From: Metabacillus idriensis
GTDB lineage: Bacteria; Bacillota; Bacilli; Bacillales; Bacillaceae
DNA: 64,000 bases
Direction: 5' to 3'
Assembly: GCF_009674765.1 (NCBI RefSeq)
Contig: NZ_WKKF01000001.1
Coordinates: 1,054,001-1,118,000, forward strand
The notes below the pieces were generated by a model, which searched no databases, was not told the DNA's origin, and saw nothing but the letters and a program-made list of their open reading frames with translations. Shown piece after piece: positions 17,040-26,366 of this stretch. A program made the position numbers and the translations under genes. The number at the start of each line of letters is the position of its first letter. Position 1 is the first letter of the stretch.

Positions 17040-17207
17040 CACATATAGCATTATATCAAGCCGCGGGACTTTGTGCATTATCTTTATTTGTTATTTTTAG
17101 GCTGTACCTGCACTGCATGTTAAATATTTGTAAATATGCAGGGAGTTCCAGCTCAGGTAAAGAATTTATATGGGAATAAAACTAAATAAAAGTATGGGGG
17201 AACTTGT

Positions 17208-18527
17208 ATGGCGCAATTAGATCAACAGCCGGATGCGTTAAAAAAACAGCAGAGAGCATGGCATCTTTATTTTTCCCTTCCGATCCTGTCATGGGCGCTT
17301 TATGATTTTGCCAACACCATTTTTTCTTCCAACGTTACAACCATCTTTTTTCCTTTTTATTTGCAGGAAGTGATCGGTGAAAACGAACGCCTGGATCAAA
17401 TAGCGAGCACTTTTATTTCGTATGCCAATGCTGCTGCAAGCTTTTTCCTTGTTCTTTTTTCACCGCTGTTCGGCGTGATGATTGACAGATCGGGCAGAAA
17501 AAAACGATATATTCTTCCATTTACTCTTATAACTGTAGCCTGCACCATATTAATGGGAGTCTTCGCTATGACACGTTTTTCCCAGACCATATTTGGACTT
17601 CCCCTGGCATTAGTGTTTGTTATTTTGCTGTTTATCATTGCGAAATTTTTTTACCATTCAAGTTTGATTTTCTACGATTCAATGATATCGGATCTTGGAA
17701 CACAGAAAGAAATTCCTTTAATTTCAGGTTTTGGGGTAGCGGTTGGTTATGTAGGCACACTGGTTGGACTAACGGTGTATCCTTTTATTGGAGACTCTGG
17801 CTATCATCACGCTTTCATTCCGACAGCGCTGATGTTTCTTATATTTTCACTGCCATTATTTCTTTTTGTAAAAGAAGAGCCGATTTTGCAGGAACAGAAA
17901 AAGTCTTCTTTCATAAGCGGCTATAAGGAAATTTATCAAACATTTAAAGATATACGTACACATAGGGCCGCGTTTTTGTTCATGATTGCTTACTTCTTTT
18001 TAAACGATGCGATTGCCACGGCCATTACGATGATGGCCATTTACTCAAAAGCTATTGTCGGTTTTTCATCAGGCGAGTTTATCCTTCTCTATCTCGTCTC
18101 TACAGTTGCAAGCATCGCAGGTTCATTTGTTTTTGGTTATATTACAAAGTCAATTGGGACGAAAAGAAGTATTACGATTGTGGCAGTTATTCTCCTGATC
18201 GCTCTTGCTTTCGCGGCATTCGCTGTCAATCCGCTGATGTTCTGGATAGCGGGAAGTTTATTTGGTGTATCCCTTGGTGCAATGTGGGTTACATCCAGAA
18301 CTTTTATTGTTGAATTGACCCCAAAAGAGAAGAGAGGTCAATTTTTTGGACTTTTTGCTTTTTCCGGCAAAGTCTCATCTATTGCAGGACCGCTCCTGTA
18401 CGGGACAATTACGCTTGTGCTGGCAGATTACGGCGATATCGCAAGCCGAATTGCCATCGGATCTCTAATGGTTCTTGCTTTAATCGGGCTGATTGTTCAT
18501 TCATTTGTCCCGCATGAAGATAGATAG
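17208..18527 (+). CDS. MFS transporter of the UMF1/Atg22-like family
   Basis: A 439-residue, roughly 12-helix transporter. The family signature WALYDFANTIFSS is at residues about 29-41, and the MFS loop 2-3 motif GVMIDRSGRKKR is at about residues 87-98. Members resemble yeast Atg22 (vacuolar amino acid efflux) and B. subtilis YxiO; the substrate in bacteria is not established. AUG is preceded by GGGGGA. Its neighbour on the left is divergent, so it has its own promoter. No riboswitch is visible. Confidence 0.87.
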   Translation: MAQLDQQPDALKKQQRAWHLYFSLPILSWALYDFANTIFSSNVTTIFFPFYLQEVIGENERLDQIASTFISYANAAASFFLVLFSPLFGVMIDRSGRKKRYILPFTLITVACTILMGVFAMTRFSQTIFGLPLALVFVILLFIIAKFFYHSSLIFYDSMISDLGTQKEIPLISGFGVAVGYVGTLVGLTVYPFIGDSGYHHAFIPTALMFLIFSLPLFLFVKEEPILQEQKKSSFISGYKEIYQTFKDIRTHRAAFLFMIAYFFLNDAIATAITMMAIYSKAIVGFSSGEFILLYLVSTVASIAGSFVFGYITKSIGTKRSITIVAVILLIALAFAAFAVNPLMFWIAGSLFGVSLGAMWVTSRTFIVELTPKEKRGQFFGLFAFSGKVSSIAGPLLYGTITLVLADYGDIASRIAIGSLMVLALIGLIVHSFVPHEDR

Positions 18528-18687
18528 CTGATTCGATTATCATTGCCTTCGTCATAAATATGGGTGAGATACTTATGAAAGGTGTGATATCCACGGCAAG
18601 GACCGGCTGGTGTGTTGACTCTGCAGCTCCTGCAGATAAGCACAAAAAATTGCTGCTTTATCATCCAATGCAAACATAGCCTCTAAT

Positions 18688-18717
18688 AAAAAGCTTGAGA
18701 GCCGTCTCAAGCTTTTT
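18688..18717 (+). terminator. Terminator downstream of the UMF1-family gene
   Basis: AAAAAGCTTGAGA (18688-18700) pairs perfectly with TCTCAAGCTTTTT (18705-18717). It lies 160 bp past the gene. The intervening DNA has one weak 39-codon ORF that I do not call. Confidence 0.9.
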
Positions 18718-18798
18718 ATCTGGTTTCCTTTATAAAAAAGAAGACAGTCCGATAATAAACCTATATGGGATATTTTTTACGGAGAGAGGAAGAATACA

Positions 18799-19701
18799 AT
18801 GCAGCAAACCGAGATTTTATTAGAAAGCGGAACAAATGAACTTGAAATCGTCGAATTTACAGTTGCGGGGCTGAAATTTGGCATTAATGTGATAAAAGTA
18901 AAAGAAATTATCCAGCTCCAAAGCATCACAAAGGTTCCCCATGCTCATCCAAATGTGGAAGGGATCACTGAGCTTAGGGGAGAAGTACTGCCAGTCGTCG
19001 ATGCAGCAAAAGCGCTCGGGCTTGATCAAAGTGAAAATCCGAAGTCAGATAAGCTGATTGTGACGGAGTTTAATCAGCAAAAAGTTATCTTTCATGTTCA
19101 CAGTGTGACACAAATTCACCGGATTTCATGGAGTTTAATCGAAAAGCCATCCAGGCTTTATCAGGGGCTGGAAAGCCAAATAACAGGTGTTGTGAAATGG
19201 ATGGGCGAGATGATTCTGCTGCCTGATTTTGAGAAAATTATGGTGGAATTGAACCCCGAATCAGGCATTCATATTGATCAAGTGAAAAAAATGGGGATAC
19301 GGGAACGTTCTGCAAAAAGAATTGTGATTGCGGAGGATTCTCCTTTACTGAGAGGTCTTCTTCATGATACCTTGCAAGAGGCAGGCTTTGTAAATCTTGA
19401 GTTTTTTGAAAATGGAAAAGATGCATATGAGTATTTGTATTCATTGTCTGAAGAGGGCAGGGAAGTGAAAGATGAAGTTCAGCTTGTGATTACGGATATT
19501 GAAATGCCGCAAATGGACGGCCATCATTTGACGAAACGAATGAAAGAAAATAATAAGCTCGCCGTACTGCCGGTTATCATCTTTTCATCTTTAATCACAA
19601 ACGACTTGAAACATAAGGGCCAAAAAGTAGGAGCCGATGCACAAGTCAGCAAGCCTGAGATTGCTGAACTGGTTACTATGATTGATCAATATATTCTTTA
19701 A
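18799..19701 (+). CDS. cheV: CheV, chemotaxis coupling protein with receiver domain
   Basis: A 300-residue fusion. The CheW-like domain (about 10-150) has GINVIKVKEIIQ and ITELRGEVLPVVD. The receiver domain (about 172-300) has the acidic pair IAEDSPLLRG, the phospho-acceptor near D233 in VITDIEMPQMDG, and SKPEIAEL with the conserved lysine. CheV links chemoreceptors to CheA and aids adaptation when phosphorylated. The length matches B. subtilis CheV (303), and position next to ykyB and ykuC agrees with that map. The ATG follows AGAGAGGAAGA. The next gene starts 18 bp after the stop and is probably co-transcribed. Confidence 0.95.
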   Translation: MQQTEILLESGTNELEIVEFTVAGLKFGINVIKVKEIIQLQSITKVPHAHPNVEGITELRGEVLPVVDAAKALGLDQSENPKSDKLIVTEFNQQKVIFHVHSVTQIHRISWSLIEKPSRLYQGLESQITGVVKWMGEMILLPDFEKIMVELNPESGIHIDQVKKMGIRERSAKRIVIAEDSPLLRGLLHDTLQEAGFVNLEFFENGKDAYEYLYSLSEEGREVKDEVQLVITDIEMPQMDGHHLTKRMKENNKLAVLPVIIFSSLITNDLKHKGQKVGADAQVSKPEIAELVTMIDQYIL

Positions 19702-19719
19702 AAATTGCAGGTGATCAAA

Positions 19720-20268
19720 ATGAATCTAACAGATAGAGCAAAACGATTTGCAGAAGCCGCTCATGAAGGACAGGTCCGGAGACTTAACGGAGGCCCATAC
19801 TTCACACATGTTGAGAACACAGCGCTCATTCTCTTTAAAGCTGACTTCAGAGAAGAGGTTGTTGCAGCTGGATTTTTGCACGATACCGTGGAGGATACGG
19901 AAACATCACTCCAGCAAATAAATGAGTTATTTGGTGCGGATGTTGCCTCTCTTGTTGCTTTTAATACCGAGGATAAATCATTGACATGGGAAGAAAGGAA
20001 GCAGCACACCATACAATCAGCCCTGCATGCCGGTGTTGAGGAAAAGGCGGTTTTAGCGGCAGATAAACTGGATAACCTTGAAAGCCTTTTGAAGGAACAC
20101 AGGAAGCATGGAGATGATATCTGGAGAATGTTTAACCGCGGCAAAGACAAACAGGCATGGTATCATCGTTCAATTGCTGAAAATCTTTTTAAGAACCTTG
20201 AACCTAAAGAGGTTCCGAGTTTTTTCTTCGTCTACAAACGGCTGGTTGAGGAGTTTTTCAGCGAATAG
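19720..20268 (+). CDS. HD-domain phosphohydrolase, MESH1/SpoT-hydrolase-like
   Basis: A 182-residue protein; the ATG at 19720 is used because AGGTGAT precedes it. It shows the HD pattern of (p)ppGpp hydrolases: YFTHVENTALIL, then FLHDTVEDTETS (H-D...E-D) and AADKLDNLESLL, equivalent to the ADRLHN motif of SpoT/RelA. It is short and has no synthetase domain, so a small alarmone hydrolase or another nucleotide phosphohydrolase is likely. The gene follows cheV by 18 bp, so its output may be linked to motility control; that is inference. Confidence 0.78.
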   Translation: MNLTDRAKRFAEAAHEGQVRRLNGGPYFTHVENTALILFKADFREEVVAAGFLHDTVEDTETSLQQINELFGADVASLVAFNTEDKSLTWEERKQHTIQSALHAGVEEKAVLAADKLDNLESLLKEHRKHGDDIWRMFNRGKDKQAWYHRSIAENLFKNLEPKEVPSFFFVYKRLVEEFFSE

Positions 20269-20284
20269 ATAGTAACAGCGAAAA

Positions 20285-20316
20285 GAGCATGCTCCAAAAA
20301 TGGATCATGCTCTTAT
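20285..20316 (+). terminator. Terminator of the cheV-HD unit
   Basis: GAGCATG (20285-20291) pairs with CATGCTC (20306-20312) around an inner TCCA/TGGA stem, then TTATTT. Confidence 0.8.
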
Positions 20317-20326
20317 TTAGTAACGG

Positions 20327-20794
20327 TCAGTAGCTTTCGCCCAAACGTTTAAAAACAGGTTTTTTGTATGTAGGAGAAGGTTTTTTAGGAGCTGATCCAG
20401 CAGGCGTCGATTCCCTTATGCCAACATATTGCTGCAGCAGCGCTTTAGCTTTTGCTAAAGATAAATGTATTTTTGGGTTCCGGTACGTTTGATTCAGTGA
20501 ACCAAGATGTGGGAGGTTTTCGAAGTCTTCTTTTGTGGGAGGCATATGAAAATAATATTCTCCTGCAGAGACAAGTACATCTGATTGCTGTTTGCTGTTT
20601 CTGGGATTATTGGAAAAGTGGAGACCTTCCTTTTTTGCCTTTCCCTCAGTCAGCAGTTTATGCAGTGCACGTTTTTTAAGCGTATATAAAAATTTAGGGT
20701 CCGGGGCTGTTTTTGCATGGCGGTTCACAATATAGATCGCTTTGGCAATATTTTCAGTTGTCGGCTTCAATGGCTGGTTTCGATGATCGTCCAT
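20327..20794 (-). CDS. ykyB: YkyB family protein
   Basis: A 155-residue protein of unknown function that matches B. subtilis YkyB (154) along its length as I recall it: ENIAKAIYIVNRHAKTAPDP near the N-terminus, LHFSNNPRNSKQQSDVLVS, YYFHMPPTKEDFENLPHLG in the centre, and a basic Pro-rich tail ending KRLGESY. No membrane helix or signal peptide is present. The predicted fold is alpha/beta and basic. AAGGAGAG sits upstream of the ATG. Position between cheV and ykuC is conserved with B. subtilis. Confidence 0.9.
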   Translation of the reverse strand: MDDHRNQPLKPTTENIAKAIYIVNRHAKTAPDPKFLYTLKKRALHKLLTEGKAKKEGLHFSNNPRNSKQQSDVLVSAGEYYFHMPPTKEDFENLPHLGSLNQTYRNPKIHLSLAKAKALLQQYVGIRESTPAGSAPKKPSPTYKKPVFKRLGESY

Positions 20795-20922
20795 TCTTTC
20801 TCTCCTTTGCTGGTTATTTATGCTTACTCTAAATTATACGTTTTCATGTGTAAAATGCAACTTATTCGAAAAAAAGCGCATGAACTGGATGAGTTGATAC
20901 TATAGCAAAGGATAAGATCTTA

Positions 20923-20960
20923 CAGTATAAGCGGGCTCCTTCGGCAGACCGCTTATACTG
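20923..20960 (-). terminator. Hairpin overlapping the HD-GYP gene stop
   Basis: CAGTATAAGCGG (20923-20934) pairs perfectly with CCGCTTATACTG (20949-20960). The TAA stop of the minus-strand gene lies inside the stem. The T tract is poor, so termination strength is uncertain. Confidence 0.6.
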
Positions 20961-22473
20961 ATTTTGATTCTCCAGCGTTTTGGTCGTTCATGACATTCAG
21001 AAATAGTTCTGCAAACACCGGATCCCATTGGGTGCCTTTTCCTGCCTTGATAATGGACATCGCTTTTTCAGCCGCCATGCCGCGTCTGTAGGGCCGGTCA
21101 GATGTCATGGCATCATAGGCATCTGCAACGGCCATAATTCTGCCGAATAAAGGAATGTCAGAGCCCTTCAGTCCTTCAGGATACCCCATGCCGTCATAGC
21201 GTTCATGATGATACTTCACACCGGGGATGAGCGGCTCCATCATTTCCCCCGGCTGCACATTTGATAAGATGCCTGCTCCAATGACCGGGTGCTTCTTAAT
21301 TTCTTCGAATTCCGCGTGCGTCAGGCGTCCTTCTTTCAGAAGAATGCTGTCCCTTATGCCAATTTTGCCTATATCGTGAAGCAGGGCGGATTTGCGGAGG
21401 GTGTCCAGGCTCTCTTCGCTTAATCCTGCTTCTCTGCCGATTAAGACGGAATACTCCGCTACGCGGACTGAATGGCCGGCTGTATAAGGATCTCTTGCAT
21501 CGAGTGCCAATGCTAGCGTTGTATACAGGCTTTCAAGAAGCTGACTGTTAATTTGATCTCTTTCTCTAAGTCCGCGGATCATTTTATTAAAGCCTGCGAT
21601 CAATTTCGAAAATTCATCAGAATACACTTCATTTCTGTAGGAAAGGATCCCTTGCTCAACCTCTGACATGCCATCTTGGAGCTTTTCAATTGGTTCCGAT
21701 ATATTTTTAAACAATAAAAATGCACCGAACACTGCGAACAAGACAGACACCATTAAGATTAAAATGGCCCAGCTCCAATATTCAGATAAAAGCGGAACGG
21801 CATTTTCCTGAAAACGAATTTGTGTGGCCAATGTAAATAAGAGAAGGGGAAAGACCCCAATATAAATCGCACTGTACAGTACCTTCTGCTGAATGGATAT
21901 ATGGATTTCCGCTTCTGATGTTAAATCTGCACCGTGGAGCATAAGCGCTTTATTCCGAAGATTGATCAGCACCTGCTTCACCGCTTTTGATGATAAGAAA
22001 AACTCAATGATGCTGTGCATTCCGGCAATCAGAACAGCACCCACTGACGCTAGAAGAGTATAGTAAAGCGGCAGACTGAGCAAATCATACCGGATAAACA
22101 CTGCTGCCATTAAGACGGCGGGGATTGATAGACCTAAAAGATGGGGGCCGAAAATCCGGTAAACCGTAAGTAATGGAAAGCGATGTGTTTGTCTGAATGC
22201 ATTCTCGATGGCTTCAATGGATAGATCTCCATTTTTAAATACCCGTTCGATGGGATCTATATGCTTTCTGAATGCAATCCATTCACAAAGCCCCATGCAA
22301 ACAATGGATATACATAAAATAAACAGCAGAATGCCTATTTCAAAAGCAGAGATGACTAAAGTGGAAAACATGAATAAAGAGCCGATTCCAAAGACAGCGA
22401 TAAAAGATCCAATAAAATAGTTAATCAGGAGTTTTTTTAAGAAATCTTTATATGTGTTCAAACAGTGCCACAA
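20953..22473 (-). CDS. Membrane HD-GYP domain protein (probable cyclic di-GMP phosphodiesterase)
   Basis: A 506-residue protein with six or so N-terminal membrane helices in two groups (about 15-60 and 100-250), a HAMP-like linker near 255-305 (NISEPIEKLQDGM), then an HD-GYP domain. Motifs: TAGHSVRVAEYS, ALLHDIGKIGI, HHERYDGMGYPEGLKG (the GYP element) and VADAYDAMTSDRPYR. HD-GYP enzymes open cyclic di-GMP to pGpG or GMP. The start is uncertain: the longest frame starts TTG at 22473 and a second TTG at 22461 is possible; neither has a good Shine-Dalgarno. Confidence 0.88.
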   Translation of the reverse strand: MWHCLNTYKDFLKKLLINYFIGSFIAVFGIGSLFMFSTLVISAFEIGILLFILCISIVCMGLCEWIAFRKHIDPIERVFKNGDLSIEAIENAFRQTHRFPLLTVYRIFGPHLLGLSIPAVLMAAVFIRYDLLSLPLYYTLLASVGAVLIAGMHSIIEFFLSSKAVKQVLINLRNKALMLHGADLTSEAEIHISIQQKVLYSAIYIGVFPLLLFTLATQIRFQENAVPLLSEYWSWAILILMVSVLFAVFGAFLLFKNISEPIEKLQDGMSEVEQGILSYRNEVYSDEFSKLIAGFNKMIRGLRERDQINSQLLESLYTTLALALDARDPYTAGHSVRVAEYSVLIGREAGLSEESLDTLRKSALLHDIGKIGIRDSILLKEGRLTHAEFEEIKKHPVIGAGILSNVQPGEMMEPLIPGVKYHHERYDGMGYPEGLKGSDIPLFGRIMAVADAYDAMTSDRPYRRGMAAEKAMSIIKAGKGTQWDPVFAELFLNVMNDQNAGESKSV

Positions 22474-22560
22474 CCTTTAAAGTCAGACTTCCTCAATTAT
22501 ATCGGCCATTTATCCGAAAATTTAACAGGTTTTAGCTGAAAAAGGTAAAAGAGGGGAATC

Positions 22561-22586
22561 AAAAAAAGACAGCTAGTGCTGTCTTT
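22561..22586 (-). terminator. Terminator of ykuC
   Basis: AAAGACAGC (22565-22573) and GCTGTCTTT (22578-22586) form a perfect stem followed on the minus strand by a T run. Confidence 0.88.
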
Positions 22587-22594
22587 GATGGCAG

Positions 22595-23890
22595 TTAAGA
22601 GATATGAACCTGTCCTTTCCTGTTTGAAGCGAGACGAGATCTCTTAGCCTGGGAATATTCAAGCTCCCTGCTCAGCTTCGGCAGGGTAAGTGCGTAAAAA
22701 AGGAAGACGAGAAGAATAACGGTCGCCATTCCGTAATAGAGATACTCAACATTGCTGATGATTTTCGGGAAAAGTATGGCTATCATCCCGAGGGTGATCG
22801 ATTGGGCAAACATCATGAGAGGATCAATCCAGCCGCTGACCCGCCCCATCAGCTTAGGATGCACAATTTTCGGCATCCAGCCGCCAATGGCTATATTTAT
22901 AGGGCCAATGCATGTCCCAATCATAAAAACAGCAGCTAAAAAGATACCCGTATGATCTGTCAAACCTAATATGTATATCAAAATGCCGCTCAGGAAAATC
23001 GGATAAATCATCATCTGATGCGGTTTGATTTTAGAGGAAATGAACGTGCCGATTCCGCTTCCGGCAAGAAGTCCGATTCCAAGTGAAATCGCAAAGTATG
23101 AAGCGTATTTTTCGTAATTATCAGGGGACAGCTCATACTTCATCGTAAAGATTGGCAAAATGGCAAATGCTCCGTTTACAAATCCAAAAACAAAAAATCC
23201 GAAAATCAGAGAAGCTAATAATTTATTTCTGGCAATATAAAGGATTCCATCCTTGAAGTCTCTGTAAGAGGCTCCGATACTGAAATCTTTCCATTTAATT
23301 TTTCCATTTGGCAGTCTTGCTTCCATCGGGATTTTGCATCTGCGAATCAGGACAGCAGAGATGACAAAACTGAAAAAATCAACGGCTACAGCTCCTTGCA
23401 GTCCGATCGTTTTATAGGCTAGAGCTCCGAGTCCGACACCAAATACCATGAAAATACTGAACAGCATTTGATTCAGGCCAGCTGCCTGGGCATATTGATC
23501 TTTGTTCAAAATACTCTGTACAAGGCTTGCTTCTGCAGGATAAAAAAACTTTGTAACCGCACTCCTCAGGAATAATAAGAAAAACACGAGCGGAATGGAA
23601 TTTAAGAATAATGAGCCAAAAAGAAGGACTGTAAGAAAAGCTCTGATCCAATCACAATTTTCAGCTACTTTTTTCCGGTCAAATCTGTCAGCTACGACAC
23701 CTACTAAGAAGAAAACAAATAAGGTCGGAAGGGAATACATGAGCTCAGCCATTGTTGCGAAAGAAGGCTGATGGCTGAATCGGTCCAGCAAATAAAAGGC
23801 AAAAGCCATATTACCGATTGTCGTGCCCATTTGGGATGCCAAAGCAGCAAAAAAGAGCTTCACAAAATTTCTGTTTTCAAAGATTTTCAT
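22595..23890 (-). CDS. ykuC: YkuC, MFS transporter
   Basis: A 431-residue, 12-helix major facilitator protein. The loop 2-3 motif GVVADRFDRKKVAE is at about residues 64-77. The early FLYPAEASL-like stretch (KFFYPAEASLVQSIL) and GINxxMGGWMPKIV-like stretch mark the MFS_3/enterobactin-exporter-like class. The substrate is unknown; the class contains drug and siderophore exporters. It sits between ykuD and the HD-GYP gene, with the same strand and position as B. subtilis ykuC (about 430 residues). The C-terminal tail is basic and cytosolic. Confidence 0.87.
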   Translation of the reverse strand: MKIFENRNFVKLFFAALASQMGTTIGNMAFAFYLLDRFSHQPSFATMAELMYSLPTLFVFFLVGVVADRFDRKKVAENCDWIRAFLTVLLFGSLFLNSIPLVFFLLFLRSAVTKFFYPAEASLVQSILNKDQYAQAAGLNQMLFSIFMVFGVGLGALAYKTIGLQGAVAVDFFSFVISAVLIRRCKIPMEARLPNGKIKWKDFSIGASYRDFKDGILYIARNKLLASLIFGFFVFGFVNGAFAILPIFTMKYELSPDNYEKYASYFAISLGIGLLAGSGIGTFISSKIKPHQMMIYPIFLSGILIYILGLTDHTGIFLAAVFMIGTCIGPINIAIGGWMPKIVHPKLMGRVSGWIDPLMMFAQSITLGMIAILFPKIISNVEYLYYGMATVILLVFLFYALTLPKLSRELEYSQAKRSRLASNRKGQVHIS

Positions 23891-23989
23891 TACGCAGCTC
23901 CTTATTTTGCAGGATATCGGTCACAGTAGTTATTATAATAGAAAAAAGTTTATTTTAATATGAAGTTTTTGTAAAAAAATGACTGATTC

Positions 23990-24487
23990 TTAATTGGGTC
24001 TTATGATAACCCTAGTACCGTTTGGAACAATCGATCCCAGTTCAAGCACATCCCGGTTTTGCATACGGATGCATCCCCTTGAGACTGCTTTTCCGATGGA
24101 GCTTGGATCATTTGTGCCGTGAATGCCATAGTGAATTTTAGACAGACTCAGCCAAAGCACTCCGAAAGGGCCGCCCGGGTTCGGTTCCCGGTTGACAATG
24201 ACAAAATCACCGATGGGTGTGCCGCTTAACATTTTTCCTACAGCAATCGGGTAAACCTTCATTACTTGTCCGCTGTTATAAAGAGTCAGCGTTCTCTTGC
24301 CGACTGAGACTGAAATTGTATACGGGATAGAAGCAGGCTCAGGCAGACCCGGAATAATAATTGGCTGTCCGACGAGCAGCACATTTGGATCAGCCAGATT
24401 ATTGACTCTGATTAGAACAGCAGGGCTGACCCGGTAGTTGAGCGCTATTGTGTTCAGAGTTTCACCTGGTTTTACTAGATGGACCAT
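23990..24487 (-). CDS. ykuD: YkuD, LysM-containing L,D-transpeptidase
   Basis: A 165-residue enzyme; the ATG at 24485-24487 is chosen because GGTGAG lies six bases upstream, while a TTG at 24493 abuts that site. The LysM domain (residues 2-47, [19 protein letters not shown]) binds glycan. The YkuD domain has H123 in HYGIHGTND and catalytic C139 in SRGCIRM. It forms 3-3 cross-links between diaminopimelate residues in peptidoglycan. No signal peptide is present, as in B. subtilis YkuD (164), which is known from spores. It follows ykuC in a divergent block from ppx. Confidence 0.95.
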   Translation of the reverse strand: MVHLVKPGETLNTIALNYRVSPAVLIRVNNLADPNVLLVGQPIIIPGLPEPASIPYTISVSVGKRTLTLYNSGQVMKVYPIAVGKMLSGTPIGDFVIVNREPNPGGPFGVLWLSLSKIHYGIHGTNDPSSIGKAVSRGCIRMQNRDVLELGSIVPNGTRVIIRPN

Positions 24488-24629
24488 AGACAACTCACCG
24501 CTTTAACATAATTTTGACTGACTGTGCTACAGCTTATGTCTGAACAGGGTGTTTGTTGCACCGCCGGAATAGATGAGAATTGGCATGCTGTGATATAATT
24601 TTTTGTATATTCAGAGGAGTTGAACGAGT

Positions 24630-26159
24630 GTGATTAAAGAAAAATATGCAATTATCGATATTGGTTCAAATACAATGAGACTTGTTATCTACCAGCGTGA
24701 TAAAAGTCAGCGTTTAAAAGAAATTGAGAATGTGAAAATTGCCGCACGGCTCCGAAATTATTTAAATGATGACTCCTTCTTAAATGACGAAGGAATCGGG
24801 GTTTTAGTTTCAGCTCTTCACAGTTTTCAGGAAGTGACAAGACATCATGATCTGAAAAACGTAAAATGTGTTGCCACTGCAACAATCAGACAGTCAGAAA
24901 ATAGAGAAGCCATTTTGGCGAAGGTTCAAGCAGAAACAGATTTTTCAATCCGTATTCTGTCTGAATATGAGGAAGCCTATTACGGTTTTTTGGCTGTTGT
25001 CAATTCCACTCAGATCAGCAGCGGAATTACAATTGATATCGGCGGGGGCAGCACAGAAATTACATACTTTGAAAATAGAAAACTGATTCATTATCACAGC
25101 TTTCCCTTTGGCGCTCTTTCCCTTAAAAAATATTTTGTGAAGCAGGACATTCCGACTGAAAAAGAAGTAGATGATTTAAAGCAATTCCTCTCGAGGGAAT
25201 TTCATACGCTTCCATGGCTCTCAAATAAAGAATTGCCGATTATTGCAATCGGGGGCAGTGCCAGGAACATCGTGCAAATTCATCAGGCCATGCAGGAATA
25301 TCCGCTTGCAGGGGTTCACCTTTATGAAATGACTCATAAAAATCTGACAGATGTTCAGCACTTTTTATCTACTTTATCTCTGCATGAACTGCAAAGAGCA
25401 GATGGATTGTCAAAAGACCGTGCTGATACAATCATCCCTGCTTCTCATGTTTTTACAGCACTGTACGAAATTGTCCGTGCCGACAATTTTATTTTAAGCA
25501 GAAAAGGACTGAGAGACGGTGTTTTTTATGAAGACTTGAGGAAAGGATCTGGTTCGGCCATATTTCCCAGTGTTATTGAAGAAAGCTTTCATGAGCTGCT
25601 CAGTGATTATGATATCGATCTTCATCATGTTCAGTATGTAACCAAGATTGCGATAAAGCTGTATATTGACCTTGCTGAAACGGGATTGCTCTCCTTCTCA
25701 GATGACGATATTATCTTAATCAGAAGAGCATCATTTGTCTATAATCTTGGCCAGTATATTGACTCTGAATCCAGCAGCCAGCATACTTTTTATTTAATTG
25801 CCAACCGGACAATCGATGGTCTTCTTCACAAGGAACGGCTGCAGCTCGCACTGATTGCTTCTTTTAAAAGCAAGTCAGCGTTTAAGCAATATAGTGAGCC
25901 TTATAAACACTGGTTCTCTAAACTGGAACAGAGGAATATGATGCTCCTTGGCGCGATCATCAAGCTCGCATACAGCTTAAATGCAACGAGAAGAAATATC
26001 ATTAATACGCTGAAACTTGAAGTAGATCATGATCGTGTAAAATGCTCTGTCGTTTGTGAAGGGAATTACAGTCCTGAGGAGTATCAGGCAGAGAAGCAAA
26101 AAAAGAATTTAGAAAAGATCTTAAAGAAAAACATTGTGTTTCATTTTCAGGAAAGCTGA
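24630..26159 (+). CDS. ppx: Ppx/GppA exopolyphosphatase
   Basis: A 509-residue member of the ASKHA superfamily that removes terminal phosphate from polyphosphate, or the 5' phosphate of pppGpp in GppA-type members. The N-terminal domain has the phosphate-1 loop IIDIGSNTMRLVIY (residues 8-21), the SEYEEAYYGFLAV catalytic-glutamate region and the phosphate-2 loop IDIGGGSTEITYF near residue 137. An HD-like C-terminal region follows with HVFTALYEIV and later helices. The GTG start follows GAGGAG by about ten bases. It is upstream of ppk with a 200-bp gap holding separate promoter signals. Confidence 0.93.
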   Translation: MIKEKYAIIDIGSNTMRLVIYQRDKSQRLKEIENVKIAARLRNYLNDDSFLNDEGIGVLVSALHSFQEVTRHHDLKNVKCVATATIRQSENREAILAKVQAETDFSIRILSEYEEAYYGFLAVVNSTQISSGITIDIGGGSTEITYFENRKLIHYHSFPFGALSLKKYFVKQDIPTEKEVDDLKQFLSREFHTLPWLSNKELPIIAIGGSARNIVQIHQAMQEYPLAGVHLYEMTHKNLTDVQHFLSTLSLHELQRADGLSKDRADTIIPASHVFTALYEIVRADNFILSRKGLRDGVFYEDLRKGSGSAIFPSVIEESFHELLSDYDIDLHHVQYVTKIAIKLYIDLAETGLLSFSDDDIILIRRASFVYNLGQYIDSESSSQHTFYLIANRTIDGLLHKERLQLALIASFKSKSAFKQYSEPYKHWFSKLEQRNMMLLGAIIKLAYSLNATRRNIINTLKLEVDHDRVKCSVVCEGNYSPEEYQAEKQKKNLEKILKKNIVFHFQES

Positions 26160-26258
26160 GAGAAGCACTCCCTGGCCAGATTGAAGTCACCGCATTGTCA
26201 CGTAATATTCAATCTGGCTGATTCACCTAATAAGTCACTCCTTTTCTTGATATTAAAT

Positions 26259-26322
26259 TTACAAAAACCACATACAATAATTACAATAAATTTACATCCC
26301 CATCGTTTCCAAGTGCTATCAT
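26259..26322 (+). promoter_or_regulatory. Pho-box-like repeats and -10 upstream of ppk
   Basis: TTACA occurs at 26259, 26281 and 26292, spaced 22 and 11 bp, i.e. in an 11-bp phase, with ATACA at 26272 slightly out of phase. Bacillus PhoP binds TTAACA-like repeats with this period. A TATCAT -10-like hexamer lies at 26317-26322, about 20 bp past the last repeat. Regulation by phosphate starvation is inference. Confidence 0.5.
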
Positions 26323-26366
26323 AACAGGTGAATCCAAATGACTAATTAAAAAGGGTGACTTTTTAC

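Noticed and set aside
16977-17207. Purine riboswitch for the NCS2 permease
   Set aside because: The minus-strand leader lacks the conserved loop-loop and core bases of the purine aptamer; only a simple hairpin is present.
18559-18678. 39-codon ORF after the UMF1-family gene
   Set aside because: No convincing Shine-Dalgarno before its first ATG and no recognisable features; the evidence is too thin.
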